Assembly (NCBI GenBank): GCA_013001485.1 | Contig: JABDMN010000063.1 | Location: 1 to 6,440, forward strand | Reading direction: 5' to 3' | DNA length: 6,440 nucleotides | From: Acidimicrobiia bacterium | GTDB taxonomy: Bacteria; Actinomycetota; Acidimicrobiia; Spongiisociales; UBA5794 | Shown here: piece by piece, positions 1 through 4,933 of the stretch | How the letters are laid out: every line of letters starts with the position of its first letter | How positions within the stretch are numbered: the first letter of the stretch is position 1 | Made by a program: the position numbers and the translations under genes | The notes under the pieces: generated by a model | The model's database searches: none | Told to the model about the DNA's origin: nothing | The model's input: only the letters and a program-made list of their open reading frames with translations

Positions 1-392
1 GACGCGTCGACCAATCGCCTGACGCCATCGGATGTGGTCAGGGTCTGATGCTCGTGCTGCGCCACCAGTTCGACGAGGCGCCCCACTCGCGACGACAGCT
101 CCGATGCCGTTGTCATCTGTCCGTCGATGTACCCCCGGCTGCGTGTCGACGTCACCCGCCGGGCTGCGACGAGCTCGGCGTCGCCGACGAACCGGGCCTC
201 GACCCGCGCCTCGTCGCCGTGAGGCCCGACCCGGTCTTTTCGAGCTGTCTCGCCGCGCAGCAACCGCAATGCGCCAAGCAGAAGCGTCTTGCCGGTACCT
301 GTTTCTCCAGTGACGACTACCAGCCCGGGGCCAGGCTCGATGCGTGCCTCGGTGATGAGACCCAGGTTGGAAACGCTTAGTTCGTCCAGCAC
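1..392 (-). CDS. recN: DNA repair protein RecN, N-terminal part (runs off the left edge)
   Basis: RecN is an SMC-like cytoplasmic ATPase that helps recombinational repair of double-strand breaks. The first 130 residues are visible and the rest lies beyond base 1. The start reads VLDELSVSNLGLITEARIEP, the usual RecN opening in which a short beta strand leads to the ATPase. A Walker A loop GETGTGKT follows at residues 29-36; most relatives have GETGAGKS here. Residues 85-118 (RGYIDGQ, then LVELVAQHEHQTL) match the RecN region normally ending in HGQHEHQSLL, which separates it from RecF and SMC proteins. The GTG start is chosen because AAGGAG lies 6 bases upstream (404-399) and no other start fits the family N-terminus. 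It follows nadK after 11 bases on the same strand, so it is probably the distal gene of that operon. The Walker B motif and coiled coil cannot be checked here. Confidence 0.93.
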   Translation of the reverse strand, partial: MLDELSVSNLGLITEARIEPGPGLVVVTGETGTGKTLLLGALRLLRGETARKDRVGPHGDEARVEARFVGDAELVAARRVTSTRSRGYIDGQMTTASELSSRVGRLVELVAQHEHQTLTTSDGVRRLVDA

Positions 393-398
393 AAATCG

Positions 399-404
399 CT
401 CCTT
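399..404 (-). promoter_or_regulatory. Shine-Dalgarno AAGGAG for recN
   Basis: The minus strand reads AAGGAG, then six bases (CGATTT), then GTG at 392-390. The site overlaps the last base of the nadK TGA stop (406-404). It decides the recN start and implies re-initiation or fresh loading on the same transcript. Confidence 0.8.
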
Positions 405-1204
405 CAGGCCCGGTCCAGACCGAACTCTTGACGTACCGCGTCGGGGAAGCGATGGGTGCCGAGCGACAGCAACTGCACGGGGCGCGGGGAGCGCCGGATG
501 TCAACGAACTGACCCATCTCCAGTCGGCCCGCTTCCCTCCCGTCGACCGTCACCCAGGCGGGGCGGTCGATGTCGACGGTGAGACGCACAGTTCGTTCGT
601 CGCCCACGACAACCGACCTCCACAGGAGTGTGTGGGCGGCAACCGGCGTAATGATGAGGGCATCGATTCCAGGATCCACAACGGGACCTCCTGCGGCGAG
701 GGTGTATGCCGTCGAACCGGTTGGGGTGGCGACGATCACCGCGTCGGCGCGATAGGTGATGAGTGGCCGCCCGTCGATCTCGGCTTGAACATGGATGACT
801 CTCTGTGTCACCACTTTGTCGAGCACGACGTCATTGAGGGCGGCATATGTCGAACCATCGGGCAGCTCGACTTCGATGGCCATGCGTGGCTCCGTCGATA
901 GCTGAGCCGAACTCAACAGCGAGACGAGCGAGCCCATATCGTCTGGCTCGACCTCGGCCAGGTAGCCGAGCCGACCCATGTTGATCCCGGCGACGGGGAT
1001 GTCAGCGGCGTGAGCCAGCGCGGCGGCGCGCAACAGAGTCCCGTCACCTCCGATACTCACGAGCACGTCGACATCACACGAATCCGCGTTGGCGTCGATT
1101 GTGCATGGCTCCAGACCTGCCCTGTCGAGCTGCTCGGCCAGTGACGTCGCCGTCGCGGCGGCACCTGGCTTGTCACTGTGTACAACGAGGCCAACCCGTC
1201 TCAT
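404..1204 (-). CDS. nadK: NAD kinase (ATP/polyphosphate-dependent)
   Basis: This 266-residue cytosolic enzyme phosphorylates NAD+ to NADP+ and so supplies the NADPH pool. It carries the signatures of the family. GGDGT is at residues 52-56 (nucleotide-binding loop with the catalytic Asp). INMGRLGYLAEV is at 74-85. The NE/D short motif appears as ND at 124-125 (AALNDVVL). The glycine-rich stretch TPTGSTAYTLAAGGP spans 160-174, and ITPVAAHTLLWRSVVV follows at 185-200. Bacterial and mycobacterial enzymes are usually near 290-310 residues, so this one is slightly compact. It starts with ATG that overlaps the tlyA TGA in an ATGA, with GGAGG six bases upstream, so it is translationally coupled to tlyA. 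The stop is 11 bases before recN. The order tlyA-nadK-recN is the classic actinobacterial arrangement (ppnK in mycobacterial nomenclature). No key residue looks missing. Confidence 0.97.
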   Translation of the reverse strand: MRRVGLVVHSDKPGAAATATSLAEQLDRAGLEPCTIDANADSCDVDVLVSIGGDGTLLRAAALAHAADIPVAGINMGRLGYLAEVEPDDMGSLVSLLSSAQLSTEPRMAIEVELPDGSTYAALNDVVLDKVVTQRVIHVQAEIDGRPLITYRADAVIVATPTGSTAYTLAAGGPVVDPGIDALIITPVAAHTLLWRSVVVGDERTVRLTVDIDRPAWVTVDGREAGRLEMGQFVDIRRSPRPVQLLSLGTHRFPDAVRQEFGLDRA

Positions 1205-1983
1205 CGTTCTCCTCCCACAACCGTGTCGATCACTTGATCACCGATATCGCCCGTCGCCTCACCGAGGTAGATCAGGAACTCGCGGTTTCCTTTGGCTCCC
1301 GTTATCGGCGACTCGACGACTCCGGCTAGGCCGCGACCGAGCTCGCGATAGGCGTCGACCACATCTTTGATTGCCTCCCGTTGATCGGTGGAATCGGTGA
1401 CGATGCCGCCCTTCCCAACCCGATCCTTCCCGACCTCGAACTGCGGCTTGACGAGCAGGATGAGCGGGCCGGTCCCCGCAGCCGCGACCAGTTGCGCGGA
1501 CACAAGGCGCAAGGAGATGAAAGAGAGATCGGCCACCACGAGGTCGAAGGGGGCACCTAACGACTCCACGTCGACCAGTCGCACATTGGTGCGCTCCACC
1601 ACCGTCACTCGCTGATCGGTGCGCAGTGACCAGGCCAACTGCCCGTAACCGACATCGAGGGCCACCACCGAGGCCGCCCCTCTCTGGAGCAGGCAATCGG
1701 TGAAACCACCCGTGGATGCGCCCGCATCGAGGCAGCGCCAACCCGCAACGTCAACGGCGAAGCTGGTGAGCGCCGCTTCGAGCTTGAGGCCTCCGCGACC
1801 CACAAATGGGTGTTCGGGTTCGACCAGCTTGAGAGACGCGGTGTCTGCCACGAGAGTCGCCGGCTTCGGGTCTGGTACGCCGTCGACGACCACCAGGCCC
1901 GACGCGATGGCCCGTTGGGCAGCGGCACGCGACTCGACAAGCTGTCGTCGGACGAGCTCCCCGTCGAGGCGGCGCCTGGTCAG
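1201..1983 (-). CDS. tlyA: TlyA family rRNA (cytidine-2'-O)-methyltransferase, probable CTG start
   Basis: TlyA methylates ribose 2'-OH groups of rRNA cytidines. In mycobacteria these are 16S C1409 and 23S C1920, which makes ribosomes sensitive to capreomycin. The same family is annotated as hemolysin A. From CTG at 1983 the protein has 260 residues. It has an S4-type RNA-binding domain at about 3-60 (RRRLDGELVRRQLVESRAAA, then ASGLVVVDG) and then VGRGGLKLEAAL at 61-72. An FtsJ/RrmJ-like methyltransferase domain follows: DAGASTGGFTDCLLQ at 86-100 (SAM site), LDVGYGQL at 109-116, ADLSFISL at 151-158, LVKPQFEVGKD at 177-187 and GNREFLIYL at 232-240. The only standard start is GTG at 1893, which would remove half of the S4 domain. 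CTG at 1983 overlaps the upstream TGA as CTGA and has GAGGA six bases before it. The family call is very secure; the exact first codon is inferred. Confidence 0.93.
   Translation of the reverse strand: MTRRRLDGELVRRQLVESRAAAQRAIASGLVVVDGVPDPKPATLVADTASLKLVEPEHPFVGRGGLKLEAALTSFAVDVAGWRCLDAGASTGGFTDCLLQRGAASVVALDVGYGQLAWSLRTDQRVTVVERTNVRLVDVESLGAPFDLVVADLSFISLRLVSAQLVAAAGTGPLILLVKPQFEVGKDRVGKGGIVTDSTDQREAIKDVVDAYRELGRGLAGVVESPITGAKGNREFLIYLGEATGDIGDQVIDTVVGGER
1211..1215 (-). promoter_or_regulatory. Shine-Dalgarno GGAGG for nadK, inside the end of tlyA
   Basis: The minus strand reads GGGAGGAG, then AACG, then ATG at 1204. The GGAGG core (1215-1211) is six bases from the start. It lies within the last codons of tlyA, which supports the ATGA overlap start for nadK. 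Confidence 0.8.
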
Positions 1984-2183
1984 GAGGCGTCCTCGTCGAG
2001 GGGAAGCTGGACGGGTTCGAGCACGGCGCCAGCCTCTTCGAGGTTGGCGGCAAGCTCGTCGGCGATGGCCTCGGCCGCCGGCGGAGCGTCGGCCGGATCG
2101 ACATCTGCCAGCTTCTCGATCCGGGCTCCGAGCTCGGTCTCCGTCGCTGCGTCGCTGTCATACGTAATATCCATGTGCCGCAT
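1980..2183 (-). CDS. Small acidic protein of unknown function, first gene of the tlyA-nadK-recN operon
   Basis: I do not recognise a named family. The 67-residue product is strongly acidic: 18 Asp/Glu against 3 Arg/Lys, giving a net charge near -15. It is Ala/Leu/Glu-rich with predicted helix from about 15 to 55 (ETELGARIEKLADV, then AEAIADELAANLEEAG) and a Pro/Asp/Glu-rich tail. No signal peptide, membrane segment or metal motif is visible. It is kept as real for three reasons. Its TGA overlaps the tlyA start in a CTGA. It fills the gap up to the divergent rhomboid gene. Its place matches that of Rv1693, a similarly tiny conserved protein between the HAD phosphatase and tlyA in M. tuberculosis, as I recall. 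Two starts are possible: ATG 2183 with a weak AGG five bases upstream, or ATG 2174 (MDITYDSD, 64 residues), which would fit a leaderless mRNA. Confidence 0.75.
   Translation of the reverse strand: MRHMDITYDSDAATETELGARIEKLADVDPADAPPAAEAIADELAANLEEAGAVLEPVQLPLDEDAS
1990..1994 (-). promoter_or_regulatory. Shine-Dalgarno GAGGA placing the tlyA start at a CTG codon
   Basis: On the minus strand GAGGA (1994-1990) is followed by six bases (CGCCTC) and then CTG at 1983-1981. No ATG, GTG or TTG occurs in this frame between the upstream in-frame stop (near 2160) and GTG 1893. The site sits in the last codons of the small upstream gene. Confidence 0.55.
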
Positions 2184-2187
2184 TATC
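2182..2187 (-). promoter_or_regulatory. Candidate -10 element GATAAT for the minus-strand operon
   Basis: GATAAT matches TATAAT at five of six bases and lies in one of the few AT-rich patches of the window. It is seven bases upstream of ATG 2174, the spacing expected for a leaderless actinobacterial transcript that begins at the start codon. No convincing -35 box is present. If it is used, transcription would start after ATG 2183, favouring the 64-residue form of the small protein. This is inference from spacing and consensus only. Confidence 0.3.
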
Positions 2188-2202
2188 GCCTGGCACTGTG
2201 AC

Positions 2203-2208
2203 GGGAGG
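2203..2208 (+). promoter_or_regulatory. Shine-Dalgarno GGGAGG for the rhomboid gene
   Basis: GGGAGG is followed by CGGC and then ATG at 2213. This favours ATG 2213 over the in-frame GTG at 2198, which has no such site and would only add MTGGG. The 29-base gap to the divergent small gene contains this site. Confidence 0.7.
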
Positions 2209-2212
2209 CGGC

Positions 2213-2938
2213 ATGTTCCCCATCAGAGACCTCAACCCGACCCGAATCGTGCCTGTGGTGACAATCGGGTTGATCGTCGTGAACGTGCTCGTTTTCTTCC
2301 TGTGGCAGCCCCAGGGCGCCGAGTCCGAGCAGATCGACTTCCTCTACGAGAACGCAGCGGTCGCCTGCGAGCTGACGACAGGCGATCCCCTCACCGCCCA
2401 GGAGATCTCCACCGGAGTGTGCTCCGAGGCCCCGGGCCAATCGGTGTTCCCCACGAAGAACGTGTGGGTGGCTGCACTCGTGTCCATGTTTCTTCACGGC
2501 AACCTGATCCACCTGCTGGGGAACATGTGGTTCCTGTGGATCTTCGGGAACAACGTCGAGGAGGCCTACGGCGTGGCTTCCTATCTCGCCGTCTATCTGC
2601 TGGCCGGTCTGGCCGGCACGATCGGCTTCATCGCCTTCAACGGAGAGGTGACCGTGCCTCTGGTCGGCGCCTCCGGGGCGATCGCAGGCGTTCTCGGGGC
2701 GTACCTGGTGCTCTACCCGACACATCAGATTCTCACGCTGCTCTTCGTGTTCTTCGTGCCCATCCCGGCTCTCTTGTTCCTGGGCATCTGGTTCATCGGC
2801 CAGTTCAACATCGGTGAGGTTGGCATCGCCTGGGAAGCTCATGTGGCTGGCTTCCTCTTCGGGGTGCTCGTGACTGCACTACTCCGAGAGTTCTTCCTGG
2901 AACGGGTGCGCAGCCTCCACGCCACCACTGCGGCCTAG
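2213..2938 (+). CDS. Rhomboid family intramembrane serine protease
   Basis: Rhomboids are membrane proteases that cut transmembrane segments of other proteins. This 241-residue protein has a six-helix core. TM1 is at about 11-31, followed by a long hydrophilic loop (32-83). Further hydrophobic segments lie at about 97-113, 120-142, 150-168, 172-197 and 205-227. All catalytic signatures are present: HGNLIHLLGNMWFLW at 95-109 (His95, His100, oxyanion Asn104), GASGAIAG at 152-159 with the nucleophile Ser154, and AHVAGFLFG at 209-217 with the catalytic His210. It is therefore predicted to be active. The first loop holds two cysteines (52 and 70), which may form a disulfide outside the cytoplasm. 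Start ATG 2213 is supported by GGGAGG. It runs opposite to the small gene/tlyA operon with only 29 bases between starts, and its TAG overlaps the HAD stop. The substrate is unknown. Confidence 0.95.
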   Translation: MFPIRDLNPTRIVPVVTIGLIVVNVLVFFLWQPQGAESEQIDFLYENAAVACELTTGDPLTAQEISTGVCSEAPGQSVFPTKNVWVAALVSMFLHGNLIHLLGNMWFLWIFGNNVEEAYGVASYLAVYLLAGLAGTIGFIAFNGEVTVPLVGASGAIAGVLGAYLVLYPTHQILTLLFVFFVPIPALLFLGIWFIGQFNIGEVGIAWEAHVAGFLFGVLVTALLREFFLERVRSLHATTAA

Positions 2939-3732
2939 AGGCCGACAACCCCCGGAAGATCGGCGATCGAGTCGATGACGACATCCGGAGCGTGGGCTTC
3001 AGGAACTTCGGTCGCGTCGGTAACAACCCCGGTGAGCACCAGCGCAGAGTTCCAACCGGCCCCGATGGCCATGGCGATGTCGGTGTCTGGACGATCCCCG
3101 ACCATCCAGATCGGGCCGTCGACGGGCACCCGGGCGAGGATCAGATCCCGTATCGGGGCCTCGGGCTTGCCGGCAAAGGTAGGAACGACACCGCTTGCCG
3201 TTGCGAGCAGAGCTGCGATCGATCCGCCGCCTGGCTTCAGGCCTGATGGTGTCGGAAACGACGGATCCGCGTTGGCAGCGATGAAAGCGGCGCCGTTCAG
3301 CAAGGCGGTGGTCGCTGCTGCCAGTTTGTCGTACGACAGCTCTCTGTCGAGACCAACTGCGACGGTGGCAGCGGCACTCGGGTCGCTGGTTATCTCGAAT
3401 CCGGCGTCGTTGATCGTGACCCGTAGACCCGACTCGCCGAGGACGAACACCGGACCGGCCGTCACCATCGAAGCGATTGCCATGGCGGAGCTCACCATTG
3501 AGTCGACCGACGTCTCGATGCCGGCCCGACGGCTCAAGGACTCGACTAGCTCATCACCGGTTCGAGTCGCGTTGTTGGTCGCGTACACCACCCTCCAACC
3601 AGCTTCGAGGAACGCCCCGATGGCGTCGGCTGCGCCGGGGATCGGCTGATCCTCGAGGTAGATCACCCCGTCGAGATCGCACACGAGTAGGCCCTCGACC
3701 CTGGCAACGTCGCTGCTGGATTCGTCGTTCAC
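2935..3732 (-). CDS. HAD-IIA family phosphatase (Rv1692-like; possible glycerol-3-phosphate phosphatase)
   Basis: This 265-residue cytosolic haloacid-dehalogenase-type phosphatase has a type IIA cap, like NagD and pyridoxal/phosphoglycolate phosphatases. Motif I DLDGV is at 19-23 (nucleophile Asp19, acid/base Asp21). Motif II is TNN at 52-54 within VVYATNNATRT. The cap spans about 80-185. Motif III Lys is Lys189 in FAGKPEAPI, and motif IV is GDRPDTDIAMA at 212-222. The start is GTG 3732: an in-frame TAA at 3759-3757 blocks extension and no other standard start lies between. GGTGG a few bases upstream is a weak Shine-Dalgarno. Position relative to tlyA matches Rv1692, which was shown to be a glycerol-3-phosphate phosphatase that recycles phospholipid head groups. 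The same substrate is a plausible inference, not shown. As I recall, Rv1692 is longer (about 350 residues), so this protein would lack its C-terminal extension. Confidence 0.93.
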   Translation of the reverse strand: MNDESSSDVARVEGLLVCDLDGVIYLEDQPIPGAADAIGAFLEAGWRVVYATNNATRTGDELVESLSRRAGIETSVDSMVSSAMAIASMVTAGPVFVLGESGLRVTINDAGFEITSDPSAAATVAVGLDRELSYDKLAAATTALLNGAAFIAANADPSFPTPSGLKPGGGSIAALLATASGVVPTFAGKPEAPIRDLILARVPVDGPIWMVGDRPDTDIAMAIGAGWNSALVLTGVVTDATEVPEAHAPDVVIDSIADLPGVVGL

Positions 3733-3733
3733 A

Positions 3734-3763
3734 TTGCCACCCGTGATCCGGCCGTCTTAACCT
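3734..3763 (+). promoter_or_regulatory. Candidate promoter for a leaderless DUF1015-HIT transcript
   Basis: A -35-like TTGCCA (3734-3739, five of six to TTGACA) is followed by 18 bases and a TANNNT-type -10, TAACCT (3758-3763). Six bases later is the ATG at 3770. No purine-rich ribosome site lies before this ATG, so transcription starting at the A of ATG would explain the layout. The 37-base gap also has to serve the divergent HAD gene. The -10 match is weak (three of six), so this is tentative. Confidence 0.3.
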
Positions 3764-3769
3764 TGGCTC

Positions 3770-4933
3770 ATGTTCGCACCATTTGAGGGACTGCGATTCG
3801 ACCCAAACGTCGTGGGCGACGTCGCATCCGCCACATCACCGCCCTATGACGTCATCGACAGCGACCTGCGGGCCCAACTCGAAGCCGCGTCGCCGTACAA
3901 CATGGCCCACCTGCTCCTTCCCACCGACGAGGACTCCGAGTACGTGCAGCGGGCATCCGTGTTCAGGTCCTGGATCGATTCTGGCGCTCTCCGTCGCGAC
4001 TCCGCGTCGTACTACATCTATGAACTGACCTACGAAGACCGAGCTGGCATCACCCGCACCGGGAGCGGCGTTCTGGGCTCTCTCGCCGTCATGGCTTTCG
4101 GTGACCGGATCCTTCCCCATGAGGAGACGATGGCCAAGCACACGACCGATCGTCTGGCGAACCTCACAGCGATGGAGGCGAACCTCGATGTGATCCTCGC
4201 GCTGTCGTCGTCTCCCGATCTTGCCCAAGCCATCGCTCCAGACGGAGAACCGGCCCTGAGCTTCACGGCCGCGGACGTAGAGCACCGGCTCTACCCGATC
4301 ACAGACCCCGCGAGGATCGAGGCCATCACGGCCGCTGCGTCATCGGGAGCGGTCTCCATTGCTGATGGCCACCACCGGTACACCACCGCGCTCAGGTACC
4401 AGGCGGCACAGAGCAGTAGCGGAGGCTGGGACCAGATTCTGACACTGCTCGCGCCGGCTGCCGGCAGCGGTTTCACTGTCAACCCTTATCACCGCACCTT
4501 CGCACAGTGGCGTCTGGATCCCCAGGCGCTCCACACGGCGTTCGAGGTGTCCCCGGCCAGCGACGTGGTACCCGCCCGTCCCGGAGATCTGGTGGTCGTC
4601 CCCCATCTCGGGGGTGCCCTCCAACTGACGCCGAGACCGGAGGCGATCGGAGGGCTCGCCAACTCATGGCAACAGGCCTCGGCTGCGATCGCCCGAGAAG
4701 TGCTGTATCCACTACTCGAGGTGAACGAGGCCGACGCCGACTACGTCGCCGACGACACAGCCGCAGTCGATCGGGCACGAAGCGGAAGCGGAGGAGGAGC
4801 GATCCTCGTGGCCCCCGTCACCGAGGAAGCCATCGCGGAGGCGTCCGAAGCCGGAGTCCGGTTCCCGCAGAAGACCACGTTCTTCGTCCCCAAGCCCCGC
4901 GCTGGGCTCGTGATCAGGACCTTCGACTCGTGA
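3770..4933 (+). CDS. DUF1015 family protein, function unknown
   Basis: This is a full-length 387-residue member of the DUF1015 family, and I know no securely established function for it. Signature segments appear in family order. FAPFEGLRFDP at 2-12 and SPPYDVI at 23-29 come first, then a conserved Asn in SPYNMAHLLLP (41-51). Next are the central RILPHEETMAKHTTDRLANL at 113-132, DGHHRYTTALRY at 199-210 (clustered charged and His residues suggest a catalytic or metal/phosphate site) and NPYHRTF at 238-244. The C-terminal PQKTTFFVPKPRAGLVIRTF spans 366-385. No signal peptide or membrane segment is seen, so it is probably cytosolic. ATG 3770 gives the family N-terminus directly, but it has no Shine-Dalgarno and may be leaderless. 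Its TGA overlaps the HIT GTG as GTGA, so the two are likely co-translated. The family match is firm; a role in nucleotide or phosphate metabolism through the HIT partner is only a guess. Confidence 0.92.
   Translation: MFAPFEGLRFDPNVVGDVASATSPPYDVIDSDLRAQLEAASPYNMAHLLLPTDEDSEYVQRASVFRSWIDSGALRRDSASYYIYELTYEDRAGITRTGSGVLGSLAVMAFGDRILPHEETMAKHTTDRLANLTAMEANLDVILALSSSPDLAQAIAPDGEPALSFTAADVEHRLYPITDPARIEAITAAASSGAVSIADGHHRYTTALRYQAAQSSSGGWDQILTLLAPAAGSGFTVNPYHRTFAQWRLDPQALHTAFEVSPASDVVPARPGDLVVVPHLGGALQLTPRPEAIGGLANSWQQASAAIAREVLYPLLEVNEADADYVADDTAAVDRARSGSGGGAILVAPVTEEAIAEASEAGVRFPQKTTFFVPKPRAGLVIRTFDS

Noticed and set aside
1..392. Plus-strand open frames at the left edge (32-313 and 48-380)
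   Set aside because: They lie opposite the recN start, which has a Walker A motif, the QHEHQ signature and a strong ribosome site. The plus-strand products are Arg/Pro-rich with no motif.
2198..2212. GTG 2198 as the rhomboid start
   Set aside because: It would add only MTGGG, whose codons form the ribosome-binding site itself. ATG 2213 follows GGGAGG and gives a natural N-terminus.
1810..2817. Open frame of 335 codons on the plus strand
   Set aside because: It spans the antisense of tlyA and the small gene and then runs out of frame through the rhomboid gene. Its product is Arg/Ser/Pro-rich without recognisable motifs, while the competing frames carry clear conserved families. It is a GC-bias shadow.
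2183..2842. Open frame of 219 codons on the minus strand opposite the rhomboid gene
   Set aside because: The product is Glu/His/Asp/Gly-rich, the typical antisense of a hydrophobic membrane-protein gene. The rhomboid catalytic residues on the other strand are intact.
2975..3649. Open frame of 224 codons on the plus strand opposite the HAD gene
   Set aside because: It mirrors the codon structure of the HAD phosphatase, which has all four catalytic motifs. The antisense product shows no motif and has no ribosome site in front of it.
4507..4929. Upstream extension of the HIT frame (140 additional codons)
   Set aside because: This part overlaps DUF1015 in another frame and is low-complexity Arg/Gly/Ser. 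HIT homology begins at GTG 4930, which forms a GTGA junction with the DUF1015 stop.
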